The notes under the pieces: model-generated
The model's database searches: none
What the model saw: only the letters and a program-made list of their open reading frames with translations
Told to the model about the DNA's origin: nothing
Part shown: positions 1 through 6,201 of the stretch, piece by piece
How the letters are laid out: every line of letters starts with the position of its first letter
How positions within the stretch are numbered: position 1 is the first letter of the stretch
NCBI GenBank assembly: GCA_905215405.1
Contig: CAJMQE010000111.1
Location: forward strand, 1 to 10,713
Length of the DNA stretch: 10,713 bases
Source: an uncultured bacterium
Lineage (GTDB): Bacteria > Bacillota > Clostridia > Lachnospirales > Lachnospiraceae
Direction: 5' to 3'
Program-made: the position numbers and the translations under genes

Positions 1-26
1 GCGGATTAAGGACTTTCACCCATTAG
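1..26 (+). other. Possible 3' tail of an open frame cut by the left edge
   Basis: In frame 3 the first bases read GLRTFTH and then stop with TAG at 24-26. No start or ribosome site is visible because the window begins here. The stretch sits directly before a GC-rich hairpin and is less AT-rich than the spacers further right. It could be the end of a gene or mobile element to the left, or simply non-coding. Seven residues cannot decide this. Confidence 0.2.
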
Positions 27-30
27 AAAC

Positions 31-48
31 GTGCGCCGCCAGGCGCAC
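31..48. repeat. Short GC-rich perfect hairpin
   Basis: GTGCGCC (31-37) and GGCGCAC (42-48) are perfect inverted arms around a 4-base loop. Neither strand has a clear T-run right after it, so it is not a standard intrinsic terminator. It could be an element end, a protein site or part of a structured RNA whose remainder lies outside the window. Confidence 0.4.
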
Positions 49-52
49 AACA

Positions 53-90
53 AAAGATCCCTGCTGCCTTTTCTGACAACAGGGATCTTT
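53..90. terminator. Bidirectional intrinsic terminator
   Basis: AAAGATCCCTG (53-63) and CAGGGATCTTT (80-90) form a perfect 11-bp stem, extended by two more pairs after one mismatch. Read on the minus strand it is followed by TTTTGTTGT, so it can end the zinc-ribbon membrane gene whose stop is at 120. Read on the plus strand it is followed by TTTCTTATATTCT, so it can also end anything entering from the left edge. Confidence 0.85.
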
Positions 91-119
91 CTTATATTCT
101 ACATAACAATCACAAAATT

Positions 120-506
120 CTATCGATGTGCACCACAGTCACAGATTACAGACGAACGACTATTATGTGCGCCGCATACTCTGCACGTCCAACCCTGGTC
201 ATACACGATTTTTGAATCATCTGGTCTTTCACAACCACAGTCACATACAACAAATGAACCTATATTTGATTTTCCACATTTTGGGCAGATCCATTCTTCA
301 TGTGTCATTGATCTGTAATAACCATGTTCATGATTTTCGACTTCCGGCATACATACAACAATCAGAAAGATCAGTATTCCGCCTCCCATCGCAATAAGAC
401 CAAGAATAAAACTTGCTGGCTGTGTATACCCCTTATCACGCATTTTATAATATACAGCAAATGTAAATATTAGATGTACAGCTAAGATGATAATAAACCA
501 AAACAT
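120..506 (-). CDS. Membrane protein with two tandem zinc-ribbon motifs
   Basis: This is a 128-residue protein of unknown role. Two hydrophobic segments (about residues 2-20 and 31-52) suggest a double-spanning hairpin in the membrane. The hydrophilic C-terminal half carries two copies of a metal-binding unit, C-x2-C-x10-C-x-C. The first uses C74, C77, C88 and C90, and the second C108, C111, C122 and C124. Each copy has the pattern W-x-C-x2-C-G followed by C-D-C-G, so the second half looks like an internal duplication. Zinc is the likely metal. The start is well supported: AAGGAG lies 7-8 bases before ATG, and a good promoter lies about 60 bases upstream. The gene stands alone between its promoter and a terminator. 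No catalytic motif is visible; a sensing or scaffolding role would be a guess. Confidence 0.8.
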   Translation of the reverse strand: MFWFIIILAVHLIFTFAVYYKMRDKGYTQPASFILGLIAMGGGILIFLIVVCMPEVENHEHGYYRSMTHEEWICPKCGKSNIGSFVVCDCGCERPDDSKIVYDQGWTCRVCGAHNSRSSVICDCGAHR

Positions 507-565
507 CCTCTTCTCCTTCCCCCCTTGTAAGAGATCTTTTATAAAATAATTTATATTGTTTTTCT

Positions 566-594
566 AATTTACTACCATTTATTACCAGTGTCAA
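566..594 (-). promoter_or_regulatory. Promoter of the zinc-ribbon membrane gene
   Basis: On the minus strand a perfect TTGACA (589-594) is followed after exactly 17 bases by TAAATT (566-571), a 4-of-6 match to the -10 consensus. Transcription would start near 559, leaving a leader of about 50 bases with AAGGAG before the ATG at 506. Confidence 0.65.
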
Positions 595-777
595 ATGGCG
601 AGTTCTGCAATTTAGCTGACATTTTTCAAGTATTTACGACATTTCGTAGATATATTTCTTAGGTATTCATATATTTTCTTAGTTCTATATCTTTTATTTT
701 CTTATTATTTGACATATTCCGAGTTAAATTGACAAGCTGTAAATCATTTAATTTCTTTTGTTTTTTATATAAAACAA
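595..777. other. AT-rich spacer without a recognised gene
   Basis: I see no open frame with a ribosome site on either strand. Two TTGACA hexamers occur on the plus strand (709-714 and 729-734), exactly 20 bases apart, but neither has a convincing -10 box at the right distance. A weak 5-bp hairpin, TACGA-CATT-TCGTA, lies at 635-648. The rest is T-rich on the plus strand. It may simply be the spacer between a terminator and the next promoter. Confidence 0.5.
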
Positions 778-810
778 GACCCGTATCAGACTTTTCTTCC
801 AATACGGGTC
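778..810 (-). terminator. Terminator after the cupin gene
   Basis: GACCCGTAT (778-786) and ATACGGGTC (802-810) form a perfect 9-bp stem around 15 bases. On the minus strand it is followed by TTGTTTTATATAAAA, a U-rich tail. It lies 94 bases past the cupin stop and would end the cupin transcript, and also any readthrough from hcp. Confidence 0.8.
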
Positions 811-822
811 AATCTATATGAA

Positions 823-865
823 ATATGCTATATCTTGTCTATTAGGGGAAGGAAATACAGCATAT
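823..865 (-). repeat. Second hairpin in the cupin 3' region
   Basis: ATATGCTATAT (823-833) and ATACAGCATAT (855-865) pair over 11 positions. As minus-strand RNA the single non-Watson-Crick position is a G-U pair, while on the plus strand it would be an A-C mismatch, so the structure is better in the cupin transcript. The loop is 21 bases. Together with the terminator at 778-810 it gives the mRNA two 3' hairpins. Its role is unknown; mRNA stabilisation is possible. Confidence 0.4.
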
Positions 866-903
866 CTGCAAAATAAAAGGGAGTATGATTCATAAGGAGA
901 TGC

Positions 904-1236
904 TTAAAATGCTACAACAAGTAACATTTTATACTGTTCTTTGCCTAAAACGGAATGTGGATGTCCTGCTGGCATTACGATCGACTGTCCTTCAGTCAGT
1001 TCATATTCCACACCATCAATAGTAATTGTTCCAACGCCATCAAGGCAGGTTACAAATGCGTCTCCACCTGATGCATGTGTGCTGATTTCTTCTCCTTTAT
1101 CAAATGAGAAAAGAGTGATGCTGAGTGCCTGATTCTGAATCAGTGTTTTGCTGACTACCTGTCCTTCCTGATAAGAAATCTGATCCTTCAGGGTAAGTAC
1201 TTCGGCTTTTTTAATATTTTTCATAATTTCCTGCAT
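904..1236 (-). CDS. Small single-domain cupin
   Basis: This is a compact beta-barrel protein of the cupin superfamily (110 residues from this start). The first cupin box reads G-x5-H-A-S-G-G-D-A-x6-G and the second reads P-A-G-H-P-H. The usual second His of H-x-H is Ser, and the usual Glu is Asp or absent, so the metal site is atypical. Such proteins occur in anaerobic Firmicutes and are usually annotated only as cupin-domain proteins. I chose ATG at 1236 because GGAG lies 6 bases before it. The longer start at 1248 has no clear ribosome site, and ATG at 1224 (AGGA, 4 bases upstream) is also possible. It follows hcp on the same strand after about 156 bases with no strong terminator between, so partial co-transcription is plausible. 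Its function is not known. Confidence 0.85.
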   Translation of the reverse strand: MQEIMKNIKKAEVLTLKDQISYQEGQVVSKTLIQNQALSITLFSFDKGEEISTHASGGDAFVTCLDGVGTITIDGVEYELTEGQSIVMPAGHPHSVLGKEQYKMLLVVAF

Positions 1237-1280
1237 AACAATCTCCATTTCCGCGCTTGGCGCTTTTGTTTTTTAAGATT

Positions 1281-1311
1281 ATTATAACACAAAACCTGCG
1301 GGAGAAAGCAA
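1281..1311 (-). promoter_or_regulatory. Extended -10 promoter of the cupin gene
   Basis: On the minus strand TGTTATAAT (1281-1289) is a perfect extended -10 element. A weak -35-like TTGCTT (1306-1311) sits at a long spacing of 19 bases, which an extended -10 can tolerate. Transcription would start near 1274. The short leader contains a GCGC-TTG-GCGC mini-hairpin before the ribosome site. Confidence 0.55.
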
Positions 1312-1392
1312 GACATCCTCCCTCTGGTTTCTGTGTCATTTATCTATTGTATTGAACAACCGCTCATTGTTAAATCGCTTTGTAAATTCTTC

Positions 1393-3333
1393 TTACTTAT
1401 TGAGGTTTGCAAGTACAGTTTCAACTTCAAGACCATGTACCATACAAGCTTCTTCTAATGATTCCATCTGAGATGATGGGCATCCGAGGCAATGCATACC
1501 TGCTGCCATAAGAATTTCAGCACTTTCAGGCTTTGCTGCAAGAATTGCTCCGATTGTCATATCTTTTGTAATTGCACCATCAGCAGCTTTTTCAGCTTTT
1601 ACTTCATCACCAAAGAACATTTCCATATCTTCTTCTACAGTTGAGATTCCACCAATGCCAAAGTTTTCAACGAGTACTTTTGCAACATTAGGAGAAAGGA
1701 ATGCTGGAAGTGTTGGTCCTAAGTGAATTTCTTTTACGCCAAGGTATAACAGAGATAATAATACAATAACCGCCTTCTGTTCGTACCATGCGATATTGTA
1801 AATGATTGGTAATTCATTGATATCTGCAAGTTCGAATACTTCTTTTAACTTCAGTGCGATCAGAGCTAATGAATAAGAATCATTACACTGTCCAGCATCG
1901 AGTACTCTTGGAATGCCACCGATATCGCCAAGATTCAGCTTATTATATTTATATTTTGCACAACCTGCTGTTAAGATAACAGTATCCTTTGGAAGTGCCT
2001 TTGCAAAATCTGTATAGTAATTTCTTGCATTTGCTCTACCGTCGCAACCAGCCATAACAACGAATTTCTTAATTGCTCCTGATTTTACTGCATCGACAAC
2101 TTTATCTGCAAGTGCAAATACCTGTTCATGAGCAAATCCACCAACGATTTCACCAGTTTCGATTTCCTTTGGAGCCTGACATTTCTTAGCCATTTCAATA
2201 ATTTCTGAGAAATCTTTCTTGCTGCCAGCTTCTCCTTCGATATGTTTGCATCCTGCATAGCCAGCTGCTCCTGTTGTGAACATTCTGTCCTTATAAGAAG
2301 CCTTAGGAGGTACGATACAGTTTGTTGTCATAAGGATTGGGCCATTGAAGCTTTCAAATTCTTCTTTCTGTTTCCACCATGCATTACCATAGTTACCAAC
2401 TAAATGTTTGTATTTCTTTAACTGTGGATAGTAGTGAGCTGGGAGCATTTCTGAATGTGTATATACATCTACGCCAGTTCCTTCTGTCTGAATCAGTAAC
2501 TGTTCGATATCTGCAAGGTCATGACCTGAAACAAGGATACCAGGATTTTTACCAACACCAATATTAACTTTTGTGATTTCTGGATTACCATAAGTTGTAG
2601 TATTTGCAGTATCCAGTAATGCCATACCATCTACACCGAATTTACCTGTCTCTAATGTAAGTGCAACAAGATCATCCGCTGTCATAGAATCATCTAATAA
2701 TTTAGCAAGTGTTGCCTGCATAAATGCATCGATTTCTTCATTGTCATATCCAAGTGCATTTGCATGCTTTGAATAAGCAGAAAGTCCTTTTAATCCGTAA
2801 GTGATCAGTTCTCTTAAGGAACGGATATCTTCGTTTTCTGTTGCAAGAACGCCAACTTCATTTGAATCAGCTTTTTCTTTGAGCGCTTTTTTGATTGCTT
2901 CATTTGTTTCTGCTGCATCTTTTTCACCTGCGATCAGGTTCTTGATGCTGCCAAGCAGTCCGCCCTGTTTTGCATTAGAAGCAACATCCCAGAGAGCTGC
3001 ATCTGAAAGATTTTCTTTATCGGAAAGCTGTGCCATCAGTTCATTCTTAATTCTTAATGTCTCTTTCACTCTTGCATAGAAGATTTCATCATCAAAGTTC
3101 GCATTAGTGATTGTTGTAAATAAGTTCAATGTTACATAATGATTGATTTCTTTGCTGATCTTCTTTCCTTCTTCTCTTAATCTTGTTGTAACTTCAGATA
3201 ATCCCTTTGTTACATAGATTAATAAATCCTGCATATTTGCAAGGTCTGCGCTCTTTCCGCAAACACCCACTTTGTTACATCCCTTGTTTCCTGCTGTCTC
3301 CTGACACTGCATACAAAACATATTTCTACTCAT
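1393..3333 (-). CDS. hcp: Hybrid cluster protein (class I), with C-terminal DUF1858-like domain
   Basis: This is a cytoplasmic iron-sulfur enzyme annotated as hydroxylamine reductase; work on E. coli Hcp shows NO reductase and S-nitrosylase activity. The N-terminal cluster motif is C7-x2-C10-x8-C19-x5-C25, the class I spacing of anaerobes. All seven hybrid-cluster ligands can be placed: H271, E295, C339, C430, C458, C483 and E518. Their spacings (24, 44, 28, 25 and 35 residues) match the Desulfovibrio enzyme; only the C339-C430 gap differs slightly. At 646 residues it is about 100 longer than usual. Roughly residues 588-646 form an added domain with M-T-I-G and H-C-L-G-C motifs (C615, C618, C630), typical of DUF1858. 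AAAGGAG precedes the ATG by 8 bases. It lies 57 bases after the ferredoxin gene and is probably co-transcribed with it. Confidence 0.97.
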   Translation of the reverse strand: MSRNMFCMQCQETAGNKGCNKVGVCGKSADLANMQDLLIYVTKGLSEVTTRLREEGKKISKEINHYVTLNLFTTITNANFDDEIFYARVKETLRIKNELMAQLSDKENLSDAALWDVASNAKQGGLLGSIKNLIAGEKDAAETNEAIKKALKEKADSNEVGVLATENEDIRSLRELITYGLKGLSAYSKHANALGYDNEEIDAFMQATLAKLLDDSMTADDLVALTLETGKFGVDGMALLDTANTTTYGNPEITKVNIGVGKNPGILVSGHDLADIEQLLIQTEGTGVDVYTHSEMLPAHYYPQLKKYKHLVGNYGNAWWKQKEEFESFNGPILMTTNCIVPPKASYKDRMFTTGAAGYAGCKHIEGEAGSKKDFSEIIEMAKKCQAPKEIETGEIVGGFAHEQVFALADKVVDAVKSGAIKKFVVMAGCDGRANARNYYTDFAKALPKDTVILTAGCAKYKYNKLNLGDIGGIPRVLDAGQCNDSYSLALIALKLKEVFELADINELPIIYNIAWYEQKAVIVLLSLLYLGVKEIHLGPTLPAFLSPNVAKVLVENFGIGGISTVEEDMEMFFGDEVKAEKAADGAITKDMTIGAILAAKPESAEILMAAGMHCLGCPSSQMESLEEACMVHGLEVETVLANLNK

Positions 3334-3390
3334 AGTTTTATCTCCTTTATATTTAAAATTTTCTTTTGTGAAATGTTCTTGCTTTCTAAT

Positions 3391-4113
3391 TTAATCTAAA
3401 ATCTTTCCATCTGTTGATATGGTTACGACCTGCCATGGAATAAATTTTCCACTATTCTGTAAGGCTGTTTTTACTGCATTTTCGATACCGCCACAGCATG
3501 GAACTTCCATTCTTACAACAGTCACACTCTTAATATCATTATTAGATATGATGGCTGTCAACTTTTCAGAGTAATCAACAGCATCCAGTTTTGGACATCC
3601 AATCAGTGTAATCTTATTTCTGATGAATTTATTATGGAAATCTGCATAAGCATATGCGGTACAATCAGCTGCTACCAGTAAGTTCGCTCCCTGAAAATAT
3701 GGTGCAAAGAGTGGTGCAAGTTTAATTTGTACTGGCCACTGGGAAAGCTGTGATGTCATTTCCTGACAACTTGTTTCATGTGCTTTCCGATTCGCTTCAT
3801 GATGAATTGCCCTTGCCTGTGAACCAGGACATCCAAATCCATGTCCACCAGCCTGTGCTGGATTTTCCTGCACTTTTTTCTGCTGATTTGCTTTTACTGC
3901 TGCTTCATCATACTCAGCTGCTTCTCTCTCCACAAACTTAATTGCTCCTGTTGGACAGGTTGGAAGACAATCTCCCAGTCCGTCGCAATAATCATCTCTG
4001 AGAAGTTTTGCTTTTCCATCTACGATACCGATTGCATCTTCGTGACATGCATTTGCACAAATACCGCAGCCATTACATTTACTCTCATCAATATGGATAA
4101 TTCTTCTTATCAT
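3391..4113 (-). CDS. 4Fe-4S ferredoxin-type partner of Hcp
   Basis: The 240-residue protein has an N-terminal dicluster-ferredoxin region. Cluster 1 is complete: C13-x2-C16-x2-C19-x3-C23. Cluster 2 reads C43-x5-C49-x3-C53-P, with the second cysteine position occupied by Leu46. That site could hold a [3Fe-4S] cluster or be otherwise altered. A linker (about 65-120) holds C95 and C116. The C-terminal part has C151, C173 and a V-P-C-C-G-G motif (C206, C207), so more redox or metal sites are likely. Genes of this type sit next to hcp in many anaerobes where no hcr gene is found. I infer that it feeds electrons to Hcp. Start: AAAGGAG lies 7 bases before ATG. It is the first gene of the operon and faces the Crp/Fnr regulator across a 149-base spacer. 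Confidence 0.92.
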   Translation of the reverse strand: MIRRIIHIDESKCNGCGICANACHEDAIGIVDGKAKLLRDDYCDGLGDCLPTCPTGAIKFVEREAAEYDEAAVKANQQKKVQENPAQAGGHGFGCPGSQARAIHHEANRKAHETSCQEMTSQLSQWPVQIKLAPLFAPYFQGANLLVAADCTAYAYADFHNKFIRNKITLIGCPKLDAVDYSEKLTAIISNNDIKSVTVVRMEVPCCGGIENAVKTALQNSGKFIPWQVVTISTDGKILD

Positions 4114-4148
4114 TTTATTGCTCCTTTTCTGCTTGTTGTTACTCGTTG

Positions 4149-4177
4149 TTGACTTTATGACTGAATTATATTACACT
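4149..4177 (+). promoter_or_regulatory. Promoter of the Crp/Fnr regulator
   Basis: TTGACT (4149-4154) is followed after 17 bases by TACACT (4172-4177). The predicted start is near 4184. The palindrome at 4192-4207 would then cover about +9 to +24, a position suited to repression. This promoter physically overlaps the -10 box of the divergent operon (4165-4170). Confidence 0.55.
4165..4170 (-). promoter_or_regulatory. -10 box of the ferredoxin-hcp promoter
   Basis: The minus strand shows a perfect TATAAT here. The hexamer 17 bases upstream (4188-4193) reads CAGAAT, a poor -35 with 2 of 6 matches. A strong -10 without a -35 is what an activator-dependent promoter looks like. The predicted start is 4158, leaving a leader of about 44 bases. 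Confidence 0.6.
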
Positions 4178-4191
4178 TTTTACAACAATTC

Positions 4192-4207
4192 TGTTGTATT
4201 TACAACA
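4192..4207. promoter_or_regulatory. Crp/Fnr-type operator TGTTG-N6-CAACA
   Basis: TGTTGTA and TACAACA are perfect inverted arms around TT. The layout is 5-6-5, as in CRP sites, but the half-site is TGTTG rather than TGTGA. The centre (4199.5) is 41.5 bases upstream of the predicted ferredoxin-hcp start, the class II activator position. A third TACAACA lies at 4181-4187, exactly 20 bases from the one at 4201-4207. The adjacent regulator is the obvious candidate to bind it. Confidence 0.6.
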
Positions 4208-4262
4208 CATATGAATATTTTTTTAGATTTTTTTGGAAACTGTATTTATGAAAGGAGAAACT

Positions 4263-4967
4263 ATGACTGATCAAACTCTTACAAAGAAAAAAATTCAGGA
4301 TTATATTACTATATTAAGAAAGACCCCTGTATTTCAGGGCGTTGCACAGGAGGAGGCCGAATCTGTACTGCACTGTCTGTCTGCAAGATATGAGTCTTTT
4401 AAGAAGGGAAACTTTATCTACCGAACCGGAGATGAGATTACAAGCCTTGGTATCGTACTGACTGGTTCTATTCACATTATTAAAGAAGACTTCTGGGGCA
4501 ATAAATCTATTATCTCAGAAATGCCTGCCGGCGGAATTTTTGCAGAGACCTATGCCTGTGTGAATTCTCATCCGATGGAAGTAAGTGTCGTCGCAGCCAC
4601 CGATTGTACCGTCGTATTTCTGAATGTTCATAAAATACTGTCTGTCTGCTCCTCCGCCTGCAGTTTTCACACAAGACTGATTCGCAACCTGTTATCTGCA
4701 CTGGCTGTTAAAAATCTGATGCTGACAAAGAAAATGGAACATATGGCAAAGCGTACTACCAGAGATAAACTGCTTTCATATCTGTCCAATGAATCTTTAA
4801 ATGCAGGAAGTTCCACTTTTGAAATTCCGTTCAACCGCCAGCAGCTCGCAGATTTTCTCTCTGTGGACCGCAGCGCCATGTCAAACGAACTCAGCAAATT
4901 AAGAGATGAAGGAATTATCGAATTTAACAAGAATAAATTTAATCTGTTGGAGCCACTTATGGAATAA
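4263..4967 (+). CDS. Crp/Fnr-family transcriptional regulator of the hcp operon
   Basis: The 234-residue protein has an N-terminal cNMP-like beta barrel (about 15-125), a long dimer helix (about 137-163) and a C-terminal winged helix-turn-helix (about 188-228). The recognition helix region reads D-R-S-A-M-S-N-E-L. It lacks both the R-E-x2-G-R pattern of CRP and the E-x2-S-R pattern of FNR, so a different half-site is expected. The N-terminal four-cysteine cluster of FNR is absent. Cysteines occur at 38, 99, 115, 129 and 133; C129-x3-C133 could matter for redox or metal sensing. The cAMP-binding Arg/Ser cassette is not seen. I chose ATG at 4263 because AAGGAG lies 5 bases before it; an upstream TTG at 4233 has no such site. 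It probably acts like HcpR, sensing nitrosative stress, but the signal cannot be read from the sequence. Confidence 0.92.
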   Translation: MTDQTLTKKKIQDYITILRKTPVFQGVAQEEAESVLHCLSARYESFKKGNFIYRTGDEITSLGIVLTGSIHIIKEDFWGNKSIISEMPAGGIFAETYACVNSHPMEVSVVAATDCTVVFLNVHKILSVCSSACSFHTRLIRNLLSALAVKNLMLTKKMEHMAKRTTRDKLLSYLSNESLNAGSSTFEIPFNRQQLADFLSVDRSAMSNELSKLRDEGIIEFNKNKFNLLEPLME

Positions 4968-4969
4968 AG

Positions 4970-5083
4970 AAATATAATAAAAAAATCCCTTTTTCCCCGG
5001 ATCTGTCACCTTGACCAGTCAGTCTATTCAGACTGCATATGTGCTGGCAGCTTACCCGGAATTGAGGGATTTTTATTATATTT
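4970..5083. terminator. Large imperfect palindrome, bidirectional terminator
   Basis: The arms at 4970-4990 and 5065-5083 pair over 19 bp with a two-base bulge: TCCCT pairs with AGGGA at the inner end and long A/T tracts form the outer part. Either strand then has a U-rich tail after the GC core. The 74-base interior is not empty: it holds a perfect hairpin, CAGTCT-ATTC-AGACTG (5020-5035), and further short complementary pieces. It fills the space between the plus-strand regulator and the convergent adenosine deaminase gene. It can serve both as terminator. Its size also allows a MITE-like element or a structured RNA. Confidence 0.65.
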
Positions 5084-5117
5084 GAAAGCACTGCATTTCT
5101 ACAGAGCTTGCTGATTC

Positions 5118-6176
5118 TTACAGTTCATAATTTTCAAATGCCTGTTCTATCTTTTTTCTCATCTGAACTTTTTGTCGTTCGTCTGCAAAAGATGCCTCAA
5201 CACCATTTTGCACGATTTCTTTCATCTGTCTGACCGTGAGGGAATTGCTCTCCTGTAACAGTGCCAGTTCTCTGGCCACCGTTGTATTGGATACCATTTC
5301 ATTGTCCGTATTGACCGTAACCCGTACACCTGCATTCATATATTGTACAAGTGGGTATTCTTTCAGATCCTCTACCACTCTCGTATTTAAATTACTTGTT
5401 GGGCACATTTCCAAAGGAATATGGGTCTTTTTCAGGACCTCGACAAGAGCCGGATCTTCTATTGCTCTGACCCCATGTCCGATTCTTGCCGCGCCAAATG
5501 CAATTGCCCTTTTAATGCTCTCAGGTCCATCTGCTTCTCCTGCATGAATAGTAAATGGAACCTCCATCTGTCTGGCAAGGCTAAATTCCTCCTCGAAGCA
5601 TTCTGTTTTGAATAATCCTTCTGCTCCTGCAAGATCCAGTGCCACTACACCCTGATTTCTGTATTTTGCTGCAATTGCCACCGTCTCAAGATTTTCCTGT
5701 CTGTTATCTTCCATTCGCATACAGCACAGAATCAATCCTGCATGAAAATTAGAACGATTCAGGCCTTTTAACGCTGCCTCGACCACCTGGGTCTGGCTCA
5801 TTCCTTTTTCTGTATGCAACTGTGGTGCAAATCGGATCTCCGCATACATCAGTCCCTGCTTTTTCAGTTCTTCCTGTAGACAATACACACTCTCGCTGAT
5901 CTGTGCTTCGGTCTGTAAAAGGGAAACTGGAAGATCGAACATTTTCAAATAGGCATTCAGATCTGTACAATCCTCCGGTACCTGCAGTCTCTCACGAAGT
6001 GCCTGGTCCTGTTCTGGTAGTGATATGCCTTCCATTGCTGCCAGCTTTCTGACCGTCTGAACAGAAAGTGAACCATCCAGATGCAGGTGCAGATCTGTAA
6101 GACAGCCAAAAAGTTCCGGATATTCCTGAAAAATCGATTTCTCCAGCTGTCCAGCTTTTTTTTGATTCTGATTCAT
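5118..6176 (-). CDS. add: Adenosine deaminase
   Basis: This 352-residue zinc amidohydrolase of the purine salvage pathway would convert adenosine to inosine in the cytoplasm. The metal and catalytic residues are clear: H30-L-H32 in H-L-D-G-S, H211-A-G-E214 (catalytic Glu), H234 in G-H-G, and D291 in N-T-D. The residue after D291, an Asp in the classical enzyme that contacts the purine N7, is Asn292 here. The same N-T-D-N variant occurs in other bacterial members, so activity is likely but substrate choice is less sure. Length is normal. The start is supported by GAAGGAG 7 bases before ATG. It follows corA by 84 bases on the same strand, and that spacer consists mostly of a direct repeat. It ends at the large palindrome shared with the convergent regulator. 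Confidence 0.93.
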   Translation of the reverse strand: MNQNQKKAGQLEKSIFQEYPELFGCLTDLHLHLDGSLSVQTVRKLAAMEGISLPEQDQALRERLQVPEDCTDLNAYLKMFDLPVSLLQTEAQISESVYCLQEELKKQGLMYAEIRFAPQLHTEKGMSQTQVVEAALKGLNRSNFHAGLILCCMRMEDNRQENLETVAIAAKYRNQGVVALDLAGAEGLFKTECFEEEFSLARQMEVPFTIHAGEADGPESIKRAIAFGAARIGHGVRAIEDPALVEVLKKTHIPLEMCPTSNLNTRVVEDLKEYPLVQYMNAGVRVTVNTDNEMVSNTTVARELALLQESNSLTVRQMKEIVQNGVEASFADERQKVQMRKKIEQAFENYEL

Positions 6177-6201
6177 TCTTGCTCTCCTTCTATCTATTCT
6201 T

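Noticed and set aside
31..318. Plus-strand frame over the zinc-ribbon gene
   Set aside because: It begins with a rare start inside a hairpin, has no ribosome site, and lies opposite a minus-strand gene with clear cysteine repeats.
709..734. Plus-strand promoter from the two TTGACA hexamers
   Set aside because: No acceptable -10 box lies 16-18 bases after either, and no plus-strand gene follows.
2801..3079. Plus-strand 92-codon frame inside hcp
   Set aside because: It is Ser/Phe-rich, typical of the complement of a coding strand, and lies fully within an undoubted gene.
3841..4152. Plus-strand frame crossing the ferredoxin start
   Set aside because: It has no ribosome site and low-complexity content, and overlaps the ferredoxin gene and the promoter region.
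4263..4967. Oxygen-sensing FNR with an iron-sulfur cluster
   Set aside because: The N-terminal four-cysteine motif of FNR is missing; the cysteines present are scattered.
5236..5547. Plus-strand frame inside adenosine deaminase
   Set aside because: It is the complement of the conserved catalytic part of add and has no signals of its own.
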